Shown here piece by piece: positions 52,673-61,266 of a DNA stretch of 64,000 nt. Positions within the stretch are counted from its first letter, which is position 1; the number at the start of each line of letters is the position of its first letter. The position numbers and the translations under genes are program-made. Below the pieces are notes generated by a model. That model saw only the letters and a program-made list of their open reading frames with translations. It made no database searches and had not been told where the DNA came from. This DNA comes from Fictibacillus phosphorivorans (lineage in GTDB: Bacteria; Bacillota; Bacilli; Bacillales; Fictibacillaceae), in the NCBI RefSeq assembly GCF_007673525.1, contig NZ_VDZU01000001.1, positions 558,001 through 622,000 on the forward strand, given 5' to 3'.

Positions 52673-54844
52673 TTACTTAACCAACCTAAACGGAACACTC
52701 ACCACATCATGGCTGTTTTTTCCGATAAACATCGTAAACTTACCAGCATCACTCTTGAACTCAAGGTTCTCGTGGTGATAGCGAAGCATTTCTTCTGTGA
52801 TCTCGAATGTAACTTCCTCGGACGCACCTGGTTCAAGAACAATCTTTCTATAACCTTTTAACTCTTTCACCGGACGAACAACATCACCCGCAATATCACG
52901 AATATACAGCTGAACTAGCTCTTCACCAGCCACATCGCCTGTATTCGTTACGGTTACAGAAGCTGTAATCGACTCATCCTCTGTTAACACATCACTAGAC
53001 AACTTCACATCGTCATACTTAAACTCTGTATAGCTCAACCCGAAACCGAACGGGAATAGAGGCTCGTTCGGAATATCCAGATAATGAGACAGATAGCGCT
53101 CTTTATTTTCTGGAGTCGGCTGTGGACGACCTGTGTTGAAGTGGTTGTAATAAACCGGTACCTGACCAACTGAATACGGGAACGACATCGATAAACGACC
53201 AGACGGATTCACATCTCCGAATAAAAGATCTGCAATCGCAGCACCCGCTTCAGTACCTGGGTACCAAGCTTCTAATACAGCATCCACTTGATCTGCCACA
53301 CCATGAAGATCGAGTGGACGACCATTAAAGAGTACAGTCACGATTGGCTTATCTAACTTTTTCATTTCCTGGATCAATTGAAGCTGCGGCTCAGGCAAAC
53401 GAATGTCAGCACGGCATCCCGCTTCACCACTCATGAATGAAGCTTCTCCGAGTGCAAGCACGATCACGTCCGCATCACTCGCAACACGAACCGCCTCTCT
53501 CAGCTGCTCATCTGTTACAGACTCAACCTCACAACCATTCGCAACCGTTAAAAGTGATGAATCAGCCAGTTTACCCAACATACCAGTATCCACTTTTACC
53601 ACGTCATCAAACGCACCTTGCCACGACCAAGGTCCCATCAGATCACCATTTGTAGCGAACGGACCGATCAGTGCAATCTTTTGCGTTGGTTGAAGTGGAA
53701 GAACGCCACCTTCATTTTTTAAAAGTACACAAGATTTCGCAGCTAGTTCACGTGCTACATCACGGTGCTCGTCACACAAAATCACTTCTTCCGCACGCTT
53801 CTCATCAGCTCCACGGTATGGATCTTCAAAAAGTCCGAGCTTCTGCTTCAATGTTAAAATGCGTTCTACCGATTCATCTACAAGAGATTCAGATAACTTG
53901 CCGCTTTCCACAAGGTCTTTTACATGGTCGACGTAGCACGTTGTCATCATTTCGATGTCAACACCAGCTGTGAGCGCTTTATATGCCGCTTCTGCTTCAT
54001 CTTCAGCCACACCGTGCGGAAGCTGCTCTTTTACCGCACCCCAGTCTGAGATGATCACACCGTCAAAGCCCCACTCGTCACGAAGAAGGTCGCGCATCAG
54101 CTTCTTGTTCGCCGTTGCTGGAATACCGTCAACTGTATTGAACGCCGTCATCACCATCTCACAACCCTCATCAAGCGCTGCTTTATAAGCCGGCAGGTAA
54201 GACTCGCGAAGCTGACGCTCAGACATGTTCACCGTATTATAATCGCGTCCGCCCTCAGGAGCACCATATGCCGCAAAATGCTTCACGCAAGCCGCAACAC
54301 GGTCTTTGTCGTTCGTTAGATCTGTTCCTTGGAAACCACGAACGAACGCACGAGCGAACTCACTGTTCAAGAAACCATCTTCACCCGTTGATTCCATCAC
54401 ACGCCCCCAGCGTGGGTCACGAACAAGGTCGACCATTGGCGCGAACGTTACGTGAACACCTGAAACAGATGCTTCTTTCGCTGCGATCTCAGCACTTTTT
54501 TCAGCAAGGTCCATATCCCATGAACAGCCGATCGCTAGAGGTACCGGAAAGATCGTCTTAAAACCATGCACGATATCAGCCATCATCAATAAAGGAATGC
54601 CATGACGGTTTTCTTTTAAATGTGCGTCTTGAATGTTGCGCGTTTCACGAGCACCTGATCCGCCTAGCACAGATCCCGTATTGCGAATCACGTCATCCGT
54701 AATCCCCATTTCCTGCATAGGACCTGTGATGAAGCCTTGATCAGATGAACCTTTAAAGAAAGGAGTAGCAAGCTGAACTAACTGGCTGATCTTTTCTTCT
54801 AATGTCATGTCTTGAATTAAGTGTTGCACGTTTTGCTTAAGCAT
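52673..54844 (-). CDS. bglX: GH3 beta-glucosidase
   Basis: A 723-residue GH3 enzyme without signal peptide. The N-terminal barrel has MVDLVRDPRWGRVMESTGEDG, the substrate motif KHFAAYGAPEGGRDYN and nucleophile Asp267 in GVIISDWGAV. The alpha/beta sandwich follows (NGRPLDLHGV, AWYPGTEAGAAIADLLFGDVNPSGRL), then a fibronectin-III-like end. AGGAGG precedes ATG 54844. It is convergent with the GH35 locus but shares its TCGAAACGTTTCGA operator, so it probably finishes the same pathway by splitting beta-linked disaccharides such as sophorose. Exact linkage is inferred. Confidence 0.92.
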   Translation of the reverse strand: MLKQNVQHLIQDMTLEEKISQLVQLATPFFKGSSDQGFITGPMQEMGITDDVIRNTGSVLGGSGARETRNIQDAHLKENRHGIPLLMMADIVHGFKTIFPVPLAIGCSWDMDLAEKSAEIAAKEASVSGVHVTFAPMVDLVRDPRWGRVMESTGEDGFLNSEFARAFVRGFQGTDLTNDKDRVAACVKHFAAYGAPEGGRDYNTVNMSERQLRESYLPAYKAALDEGCEMVMTAFNTVDGIPATANKKLMRDLLRDEWGFDGVIISDWGAVKEQLPHGVAEDEAEAAYKALTAGVDIEMMTTCYVDHVKDLVESGKLSESLVDESVERILTLKQKLGLFEDPYRGADEKRAEEVILCDEHRDVARELAAKSCVLLKNEGGVLPLQPTQKIALIGPFATNGDLMGPWSWQGAFDDVVKVDTGMLGKLADSSLLTVANGCEVESVTDEQLREAVRVASDADVIVLALGEASFMSGEAGCRADIRLPEPQLQLIQEMKKLDKPIVTVLFNGRPLDLHGVADQVDAVLEAWYPGTEAGAAIADLLFGDVNPSGRLSMSFPYSVGQVPVYYNHFNTGRPQPTPENKERYLSHYLDIPNEPLFPFGFGLSYTEFKYDDVKLSSDVLTEDESITASVTVTNTGDVAGEELVQLYIRDIAGDVVRPVKELKGYRKIVLEPGASEEVTFEITEEMLRYHHENLEFKSDAGKFTMFIGKNSHDVVSVPFRLVK

Positions 54845-54889
54845 AAAAAAAACCTCCTGGATAGCGTTTAATGTGTATGGTCTGACGTA

Positions 54890-54970
54890 ATCGAAACGTT
54901 TCGATAAACCTGATAATAAAAATTATAAGCGCTTTCATTTTGAGAGTCAATGAAAAATCGAAACGATTCA
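54890..54970 (-). promoter_or_regulatory. GH3 gene control region: promoter, cre-like site and two operators
   Basis: On the minus strand TTGACT (54945-54950) and TATAAT (54922-54927) are exactly 17 bp apart. TGAAAGCGCTTATA (54924-54937) is a cre-like site with one mismatch, overlapping the -10. The 16-bp palindrome ATCGAAACGTTTCGAT (54890-54905) lies just after the start of transcription, and a variant TCGAAACGATTCA (54958-54970) just upstream. The core palindrome is the same as at 33378-33391. The rest of this 316-bp gap, up to the sigma gene, shows nothing I recognise. Confidence 0.75.
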
Positions 54971-55160
54971 CTAGATTTGAGTAATCGTATTTCTTTTGAA
55001 CATATATAGACAATTAATAAGGAAATAAAGGTATGCTTTATAGCGTAGTGATTCTTCCAAATGCTTACTTCCTTAACAAATTTTTTGATAAGTGATAGAT
55101 TATTCCCATTCATTTCGTAATACATAGTAGGTACCAATAATCAGTAGGAGGGGTGTACGA

Positions 55161-55700
55161 TTGAAAGTTACAGAAGAAAATGTTGTACAACAATTAATAG
55201 ATAAAAATGAAAATGCGATCTCTTTCATGATTCAGCAATACGGTGGTCTTCTCACAGCAATCATCAAGCGTCATGTGAGTTACCAGCAACAAGATTATGA
55301 AGAGTGCCTTGACGATGTTTTACTTTCCGTTTGGAACAATATTCATCAATTTGATCCTACGAAAAATACGTTCAAACAATGGATCGCAGCTGTAGCAAAA
55401 TATAAAGCAATCGATTATGGGAGAAGACAGATTTCTCTACAAAAACAACAATTTTCAGTTCCAGATTTTACTGAATCCAACTTATTGTCACAAAAGTCAC
55501 GAGAAGAAATTCTCGTTGATGAGTTGCTTCAACAGTTACCTCCCGGTGAACGCCGGATTTTTGAAAAGTACTATTTAGAAGGAAACACGTCAAGTGAGAT
55601 CGCTCATGAATATAACGAGAGAGAATCCTGGGTGTACAATAAGTTATCCCGAGGGCGTAAAAAACTAAAAGGATTTTTGTTTCAAAATAATGAAGCATGA
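55161..55700 (+). CDS. ECF-type RNA polymerase sigma factor
   Basis: A 179-residue sigma-70-family factor. Region 2 lies at about 20-90 (QQQDYEECLDDVLLSVWNNIHQFDPTKNTFKQWIAAVAKYKAIDYGRR) and region 4 at about 115-170 (PPGERRIFEKYYLEGNTSSEIAHEYNERESWVYNKLSRGRKKLK). Start is TTG 55161 with GGAGGGG upstream. The downstream DUF4179 gene, almost overlapping, is its probable anti-sigma factor. The signal it answers is unknown; its own promoter could not be identified with confidence. Confidence 0.9.
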   Translation: MKVTEENVVQQLIDKNENAISFMIQQYGGLLTAIIKRHVSYQQQDYEECLDDVLLSVWNNIHQFDPTKNTFKQWIAAVAKYKAIDYGRRQISLQKQQFSVPDFTESNLLSQKSREEILVDELLQQLPPGERRIFEKYYLEGNTSSEIAHEYNERESWVYNKLSRGRKKLKGFLFQNNEA

Positions 55701-55711
55701 GGAGTGAAGAT

Positions 55712-56698
55712 ATGACGATCTATCGCGAATTAAACGAAATGGATATAGATTTGAAACAATATGAAGAGCAAGACCTTTCTCATTTTGAAAAAAAGCAATG
55801 GGAAAAGCGAGTACTAAAGAAAGTAAAAAAACAAAAGCCGTCGCAGGTAAAGAAGTATATGGGTGTAGCAGCGGCCATGCTCATAGCGACGGGATTATCA
55901 ATAAGTACAGGCATCGTATCTATAGCTAATATGCCATTTGTAGGTGAAACAATTGAAAAATATTTGAATCAAAACGAGAATCTCGATTTTTCTTCCTATA
56001 AAACAGCGATAGGTCAAACGGCTGAAAACGAGAAGGGGAAATTGACGTTGAACGAAGTGATGATCGATGGCGGACGATTACTCATAAGTTCGACCTATGA
56101 ACCAGCAGACGGGATCGACTTTCATCATAAGATGCACCCTATGCCTAAAGTGAAGATGAACGGTAAAGACTTAACGTCCAGTACAGGCGGGCAATCGATA
56201 GAATTGAACAATTCCATGTTTACGGTTTACAACGAAGTTCAGTTAAAAGAGATCCCAATCGGGGAGAAGGTCCGATTTCATATCGAGTACGATCGCTTAG
56301 ATTTAGAGATGAAAATGAATCAGCCGTGGGTGTTTGATATTAAAGTTCCCACCGAAAAGTTAGCAGCGAATAGCAAAACGATCACGGTTGATCAAAAGAT
56401 AAAACTTGAGAACGGACGCTCTATAAAACTAGAAAAAATGATCGTTACACCTATTTCCACCATTCTCTATTATGACTGGCCAGGTGAAGAGAATCACATC
56501 GCGTTTAAAATTGTAAGTGAATCTGGAAAGGAAATCTTGCCTGACACGGTTTCTGTTACACCGGAAGAATCTTATAACCGATTTAGTGCGATCGATATGG
56601 ATTCGGAAAAATATTATGTAGTCCCATTTGAGCATTCAGCAAATCCGAGTGCAGATAAGCCGGGCAAATTACCAGAACGATCGATTCCTATTAATTAA
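55712..56698 (+). CDS. DUF4179 membrane protein, probable anti-sigma factor
   Basis: A 328-residue protein with a cytoplasmic N-terminal part (1 to about 55), one membrane helix (YMGVAAAMLIATGLSISTGIVSIANM) and an extracytoplasmic DUF4179-type beta domain containing YKTAIGQTAENEKGKLTLNEVMIDGG. I prefer ATG 55712 behind GGAGTG over ATG 55697, which overlaps the sigma gene. The pairing with an ECF sigma gene is the usual arrangement for this family. It likely holds the sigma factor at the membrane until a surface signal arrives. Confidence 0.82.
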   Translation: MTIYRELNEMDIDLKQYEEQDLSHFEKKQWEKRVLKKVKKQKPSQVKKYMGVAAAMLIATGLSISTGIVSIANMPFVGETIEKYLNQNENLDFSSYKTAIGQTAENEKGKLTLNEVMIDGGRLLISSTYEPADGIDFHHKMHPMPKVKMNGKDLTSSTGGQSIELNNSMFTVYNEVQLKEIPIGEKVRFHIEYDRLDLEMKMNQPWVFDIKVPTEKLAANSKTITVDQKIKLENGRSIKLEKMIVTPISTILYYDWPGEENHIAFKIVSESGKEILPDTVSVTPEESYNRFSAIDMDSEKYYVVPFEHSANPSADKPGKLPERSIPIN

Positions 56699-56702
56699 AT
56701 GA

Positions 56703-56740
56703 TAAAAACACTTGGAGACGATCCCAAGTGTTTTTTGCTG
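56703..56740 (+). terminator. terminator of the sigma/anti-sigma operon
   Basis: AACACTTGG and CCAAGTGTT stem followed by a T tract, directly after the anti-sigma stop. Confidence 0.85.
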
Positions 56741-56750
56741 CCATTTACTC

Positions 56751-56978
56751 TTATTTCACTAATTCACTCAATTTGCCGTTTCGTTTCTCTCTTTCGCTTT
56801 CATCCGCAAGGTCGTACTTTTTCAAAAGATGAAACACTTCATTTAAGTAGGTCTGATCACTATCATCAGATAAAGAGTCGCCAACCTCCATCACCAACTC
56901 ACGTGGCATAAAAGCGGATTGTTCAGCAAGCTTCTGCTTCACATCTTCTAACGTGTGGTCGATCGTGCATTTGCCCAT
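56751..56978 (-). CDS. small hypothetical cytoplasmic protein
   Basis: A 75-residue hydrophilic, mostly helical protein (CTIDHTLEDVKQKLAEQS, TYLNEVFHLLKKYDLADESE). GGGAG lies about 11 bp upstream of ATG 56978. I do not recognise the family. It has no hydrophobic segment or cysteine pair beyond a single Cys4. Convergent with the sigma operon and divergent from the DJ-1/PfpI gene. Confidence 0.6.
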   Translation of the reverse strand: MGKCTIDHTLEDVKQKLAEQSAFMPRELVMEVGDSLSDDSDQTYLNEVFHLLKKYDLADESEREKRNGKLSELVK

Positions 56979-57109
56979 CTATAATCAGTCTCCCTCTATT
57001 TTATATTAAAAAAATCGTAACATACATCTCTGTTGAAGTGGAAGAATAGTGTCTCACCTAGGATTCATGTTACGCTATTAGGGATATAAAAATAGTGGAG
57101 GTGTTAAAC

Positions 57110-57634
57110 ATGCGTTTAAAAGGTAAAAAAGTGCTTAGTCTTGTGCATCATGATTTTGAGGATTTGGAATTGTGGTATCCGATCTTGCGATTGCGTGAAG
57201 AAGGGGCGATCGTGGAACTTGTAGGAGAGAAAGCAGGAGAGACGTACATCGGAAAATACGGTGTTCCGGCTGATGCTGATTATGCGTTTGGTGATGTGAA
57301 TGCTGGAGATTACGATGCAATCTTAGTACCGGGTGGTTGGGCACCGGACAAGTTGCGCCGTTTTCCAGAGGTGATCGAGATGGTTCAGCATATGGAAAAT
57401 AACAAAAAGCCGATCGGCCAGATCTGTCATGCCGGCTGGGTTCTTGTTTCAGCAAAAGTTTTAGACGGTAAAAAAGTGACAAGTACACCAGGTATCAAGG
57501 ATGACATGGAAAACGCAGGCGCAACATGGATCGATGAACCTGTCGTAGTTGACGGTCACCTCGTATCTAGCCGCCGTCCACCGGATCTGCCGGATTATAT
57601 GCGTGAATTTGTTGCGGTTTTATCTCAAAACTAA
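57110..57634 (+). CDS. DJ-1/PfpI-family protein (type 1 glutamine amidotransferase fold)
   Basis: A 174-residue protein with the nucleophile elbow GQICHAGWVL, its cysteine near 104, and the acidic residue in HHDFEDLELWYP near the N terminus. This is typical of the PfpI/YfkM group (proteases, deglycases or stress proteins). ATG 57110 follows GGAGGTG; a GTG at 57095 is in frame but contains no site. Monocistronic with a terminator. A stress function is inferred from the family only. Confidence 0.85.
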   Translation: MRLKGKKVLSLVHHDFEDLELWYPILRLREEGAIVELVGEKAGETYIGKYGVPADADYAFGDVNAGDYDAILVPGGWAPDKLRRFPEVIEMVQHMENNKKPIGQICHAGWVLVSAKVLDGKKVTSTPGIKDDMENAGATWIDEPVVVDGHLVSSRRPPDLPDYMREFVAVLSQN

Positions 57635-57643
57635 AATCAAAGG

Positions 57644-57687
57644 CCAAGAATAAGGAAGATACTCCTTTCATTCTTGGCCGTTTTTTA
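57644..57687. terminator. terminator between the DJ-1/PfpI gene and the HTH-TPR gene
   Basis: GGCCAAGAAT and ATTCTTGGCC form a perfect 10-bp outer stem, with a smaller AAGGA/TCCTT stem inside, followed by GTTTTTT. Convergent genes end on both sides. Confidence 0.85.
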
Positions 57688-58956
57688 TAGACTGGATAGT
57701 ATCTCTTTCGCTTCTTCAAACAATTCTTCTTTAATAAAGTGTTTATTAACGTGTTTTTGTAGATCAAGCTTGCGATCGAGATCATCTGTTGAGTTTAACG
57801 CCTTTTTAAAAAAGGCAACACTTTGTATCAAGTCACTTTGATTTTTGTGTTTTCTGTAGGATTGTAAATGGAAAATTCCTTTTAACAAAAAGCGATCATA
57901 TTCATTGTTGATTTCCGTTTCGATGTTCTGCCACAACTCGTATGCTTTTGAATAGTTATCTTCTAATAGGAAATTTTTTATGATTTGAACATCACATTTA
58001 GTTCCTAGTTCGCTATTCAATAGAGAAAGATAAATTTGCTTAGCATTTATAAAATAATCAGTCGCTTTTGCAATACTCTCCTTTTCTCTATAAAGAAGAC
58101 CAAGATTAAAGTAGACAGCAGCCAACTGTTCATTTTCATGATTAATGCTAAATATCTCTTCTGCGTGTATGTAGGACTCAATCGCAAGGTCAAAACTTCT
58201 AAGATTTTTATATGTTATACCTAAAGTCATTTGAATCTCTCCTAATTTATAAAGAGAGGAATGACTTTCTGCAGTTTCTAATGCTTTCTTTAAATAAAAG
58301 GCAGCCGACTGGTACTCTTTTAAGTGAGTATGATAAACACCCATATTTAAATTGGTTTCTACCTTTAGGTTGTAATCTGAAGGGAATTGATGAGTATAGG
58401 TTAAAGCAGAAGTAAAGGATTTAAACGATTCCTCTACTTTTTTTAACCGAAACGAAATTATCCCCAAAAAATTGTACAGTTTCCCCAACTGGTTCGTATA
58501 TTGATCCTCTAGGAGATCAATCGCTTTTCGAGTAATTATCTCAGCCTCATGATAGTCACCTTCAAACCATTTTAATCGAGCCTTTACCCAGAGATATTTG
58601 CCTTTCTCATAGGTGTTCATTCTTTCAATCCATTCTACAGAAAGACTCTCAAATGCTCTCTTACCCTTATCTATTAGACTTTCATTTAAATAAGATTCGA
58701 TGTTATCTAATAAGCTACTAATATTCAATTGCTCAAGAGCACTGTTTCGTTCACTTTGGCCGATGAGATAAGAAATAGAACAGTCTAATCGATGAGCTAA
58801 TTTTTCTAATGTCTCAATTGAAGGACTAACCATACCTTTTTCAAGCTGACTGATAAAACTTCGATTAACGATTCCTTTAGAAAGCTCTTCTTGTGTGATT
58901 TTTTGAAGAGTTCTCATTTCTTTAATCTTAAGTCCGATTTGTGTGCTGATATTCAT
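57685..58956 (-). CDS. XRE-type HTH regulator with TPR repeats (RRNPP-like)
   Basis: A 423-residue protein. Residues 1-68 form an XRE helix-turn-helix (ITQEELSKGIVNRSFISQLEKGMVSPSIETLEKLA). Residues about 90-420 are tetratricopeptide-like helices (for example GKLYNFLGIISFRLKKVEESFKSFTSAL). The layout resembles peptide-sensing regulators of the RRNPP group such as NprR and PlcR. I see no small pro-peptide gene directly downstream. AGGAG-like GGAGG precedes the start. Divergent from two peptide-type permease genes, which it may control. The peptide ligand is an inference. Confidence 0.82.
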   Translation of the reverse strand: MNISTQIGLKIKEMRTLQKITQEELSKGIVNRSFISQLEKGMVSPSIETLEKLAHRLDCSISYLIGQSERNSALEQLNISSLLDNIESYLNESLIDKGKRAFESLSVEWIERMNTYEKGKYLWVKARLKWFEGDYHEAEIITRKAIDLLEDQYTNQLGKLYNFLGIISFRLKKVEESFKSFTSALTYTHQFPSDYNLKVETNLNMGVYHTHLKEYQSAAFYLKKALETAESHSSLYKLGEIQMTLGITYKNLRSFDLAIESYIHAEEIFSINHENEQLAAVYFNLGLLYREKESIAKATDYFINAKQIYLSLLNSELGTKCDVQIIKNFLLEDNYSKAYELWQNIETEINNEYDRFLLKGIFHLQSYRKHKNQSDLIQSVAFFKKALNSTDDLDRKLDLQKHVNKHFIKEELFEEAKEILSSL

Positions 58957-58991
58957 GTTTTGCCTCCATTGATAAACAATCTACGTAACTA

Positions 58992-59056
58992 AGTATAATT
59001 TAAAAGTTATAATATTCCAAAAAAAGTTTGAGAATTGTAAAATAATGCAATAAAAT
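58992..59056. promoter_or_regulatory. divergent promoters of the HTH-TPR regulator and permease genes
   Basis: Minus strand: TTGGAA (59015-59020) and TATACT (58992-58997), 17 bp apart, for the regulator. Plus strand: TTGAGA (59028-59033) and TAAAAT (59051-59056), also 17 bp apart, for the permeases. The two -35 elements face each other 7 bp apart, so one bound regulator could affect both. Confidence 0.6.
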
Positions 59057-59166
59057 AGAAAGTGATTGTAGGTAACTGTAATTGTTAGTTGGAATAACAA
59101 ACCTGTATTTGAAAGGCGGATAATAACTAGAACGTTAAGTAGGCCAAGAAAAGGTGGGGGAGGAAC

Positions 59167-60105
59167 ATGAAAGTCGTAAAGCTTAGTGTGAATTTTCTGT
59201 TGCTGTGTATCAGTATTCTTATGGTAGGTTCTTTACCGTTTCTAATCTATGACATTGATAGGCAGCTTAAAGTACTTAAGATGATTGAGAATAACGAGAT
59301 AGAGAACACCCTTTTTCTCTATGATTCTGTTCAATTTAATGTAGGGAGTTACTTTAATCATGTTAAAGAGATGTTCGGAAACATTTTCTCTATTCAAGAC
59401 TTTCAATATTATAAATTCAAAGAGTATCACCCCGTTTTCCCTGAACTGAATCAGCTATATTTGATGTCGGTAAAATATTTAATAGCAGCCCTTTGTATAG
59501 GATTGATTCTGGCTGTAATTACTAGTTTCCTTATCATGCTATTACCAACACATCAAAGAGATAAAGTTAAGAAAGTGTTATTTGTGGTTGAATCACTTCC
59601 AGATATTTTTATTATTTTCCTCTTACAGTTTTTGATTATCTGGATTTATAAAAAAACAGATATTTTGTTGTTTCAGATCGTGAACGTTTTTGGTAAACCC
59701 GCATTTTTTCTGCCAGTACTTTGTTTGAGTATTCTTCCTTCTATATATATTACAAAGTATTTATTGATCTCATTAGAAGAAGAGGAAAAGCAATCCTATG
59801 TGGAGATGGCTAAAGGAAAAGGCTTATCTATGTATTACATTATTTTTGTGCATATACTACGTAATGCCATATTCACTCTTCTCTTTCACTTTAAAACGAT
59901 CTTCTGGTTTTCACTATCAAACCTTTTTGTGCTAGAAATTATATTTAATATTCATGGAATCATGACACATATCAAAACTTACGGAAGTATGAACCCTGAC
60001 CTTGTGACGATATGCATATTATTAATTTTTATCCCGTATTATTGTTTGTTTCATTTGGCTTCTGCCGTTATTTCCAAAAAGATAAAAGGAGATATAAGTC
60101 TATGA
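59167..60105 (+). CDS. peptide-type ABC transporter permease (DppB/OppB-like)
   Basis: A 312-residue membrane protein with an N-terminal helix, a long extracellular loop (about 30-95) and four to five more helices. The EAA-like loop reads QSYVEMAKGKGLSMYYIIFVHIL, close to the peptide-permease pattern. AGGAAC-type site (GGGGGAGGAAC) precedes ATG 59167. The stop overlaps the second permease (ATGA). No binding protein or ATPase is next to it, which is unusual for an Opp/Dpp system. Confidence 0.8.
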   Translation: MKVVKLSVNFLLLCISILMVGSLPFLIYDIDRQLKVLKMIENNEIENTLFLYDSVQFNVGSYFNHVKEMFGNIFSIQDFQYYKFKEYHPVFPELNQLYLMSVKYLIAALCIGLILAVITSFLIMLLPTHQRDKVKKVLFVVESLPDIFIIFLLQFLIIWIYKKTDILLFQIVNVFGKPAFFLPVLCLSILPSIYITKYLLISLEEEEKQSYVEMAKGKGLSMYYIIFVHILRNAIFTLLFHFKTIFWFSLSNLFVLEIIFNIHGIMTHIKTYGSMNPDLVTICILLIFIPYYCLFHLASAVISKKIKGDISL

Positions 60106-61139
60106 ACAGACTATTGAAGGAGAAGTCATTTGTTTTTGGCTTTTTATTTTTATCAACGCTATTCGTCATGAGTTTTGTTTACACCTATGGAATAAAAGAC
60201 CCAAATGATAAACCTCAAGCTGTTCTTTATAATGAGAATCAAGAGGTAGTGGCTCGAGCACCGTTTCCTCCTTCAGAAGATTTCCTTTTAGGCTCTGATA
60301 AAGAAGGGAAAAGTGTTCTAACAAACTTAATTGAAGGAGCGAAGTATACAGTCGGTTTAGCTATTCTATTAAGTTTAATACGAATCGTCCTCTCATTTAT
60401 CCTAGGGTATATCTTCTATACGTTACCAAAGCTATTAAAAGACAAAATAGAGGTTCTATGTGATGCGTATCATTATGCACCTACTGCCATATTTGCCTAC
60501 TTATTACTCTCGCCGGCAATAATTGCATTCTCATGGTCTTATGATGAAAAAGTGAAATTATTACTCACAATAGGAGTCATTGTAGCATTGGCAATACCGA
60601 TTCTATCTGTTTTAATCATGAGAGAAATTGAGCATGTATTTAGTAAGGAGTTTATTTCAAGCTGCAGACTGATCGGTGGAAGTTCAATGCACATTTTTCT
60701 AAAACACGTAACACCCTTTTTGATACCTAAAATTATCATATTGTTTGTTCAGCAAGTGGGACAAGTGTTAACCTTGTTTGCCCATCTAGCACTGCTGGAT
60801 ATTTTTATTGGTGGTGGAAAACAAGTTATCATGGAAATGGATTTAGAGGGTAATTTACTTATGGAGTCTTTCTCTCTATCATCTGAATGGGGTGGATTGA
60901 TCGGAAAGAGCTGGAACAGTTTTATGTCATATCCTTGGATGCTTTTTGGTCCTATATTAGCCTTTACTTTAACGATTTTAGCTGTGAATTTTATGGCTTC
61001 AGGATTAATAAGGTGGAACCAGAGAGAATATAATGTCCCTTCTAATAAAAAGAGTAAAAGCTCACCGTCTGTAATGAAGGCACCAAATGAACACGTAATT
61101 AGTTTTGATAAAGTGAAGTTAACAGAAAAAAGCGGGTAA
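60102..61139 (+). CDS. peptide-type ABC transporter permease (DppC/OppC-like)
   Basis: A 345-residue permease with an N-terminal helix, an extracellular DPNDKPQAVLYN...FPPSEDFLLGSDKEGKSV region typical of DppC/OppC, and about five further helices. The EAA-like loop reads SSCRLIGGSSMHIFLKHVTP. I place the start at ATG 60102, overlapping the upstream stop, with AAAGGAG upstream; the frame extends further back without a better site. A charged C-terminal tail follows the last helix. Confidence 0.82.
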   Translation: MNRLLKEKSFVFGFLFLSTLFVMSFVYTYGIKDPNDKPQAVLYNENQEVVARAPFPPSEDFLLGSDKEGKSVLTNLIEGAKYTVGLAILLSLIRIVLSFILGYIFYTLPKLLKDKIEVLCDAYHYAPTAIFAYLLLSPAIIAFSWSYDEKVKLLLTIGVIVALAIPILSVLIMREIEHVFSKEFISSCRLIGGSSMHIFLKHVTPFLIPKIIILFVQQVGQVLTLFAHLALLDIFIGGGKQVIMEMDLEGNLLMESFSLSSEWGGLIGKSWNSFMSYPWMLFGPILAFTLTILAVNFMASGLIRWNQREYNVPSNKKSKSSPSVMKAPNEHVISFDKVKLTEKSG

Positions 61140-61148
61140 CAGATTGAA

Positions 61149-61193
61149 GCGCCTTGAGGTATATCATAATACTGAAGGCGCTTTTTGTATATC
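61149..61193 (+). terminator. terminator of the permease pair
   Basis: GCGCCTT and AAGGCGC form the stem, followed by TTTTTG; it lies about 10 bp after the second permease stop. Confidence 0.75.
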
Positions 61194-61266
61194 TGCACAT
61201 CTTCACCAATATCGTTCTCTAAAAATACACTGTATGAAATGCCATAAATCTGGAGGGGTGGGATAA

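Noticed and set aside
54971..55160. Autoregulated ECF promoter before the sigma gene
   Set aside because: No convincing TGAAAC-type -35 with a CGT-type -10 at the proper spacing could be found.
57061..57094. Sigma-B promoter before the DJ-1/PfpI gene
   Set aside because: GGGATA is present, but no GTTT-type -35 lies at the right distance.
58957..59166. Pro-peptide gene for the HTH-TPR regulator
   Set aside because: No short frame with a ribosome site and a secretion-like N terminus was seen in the intergenic space or just downstream.
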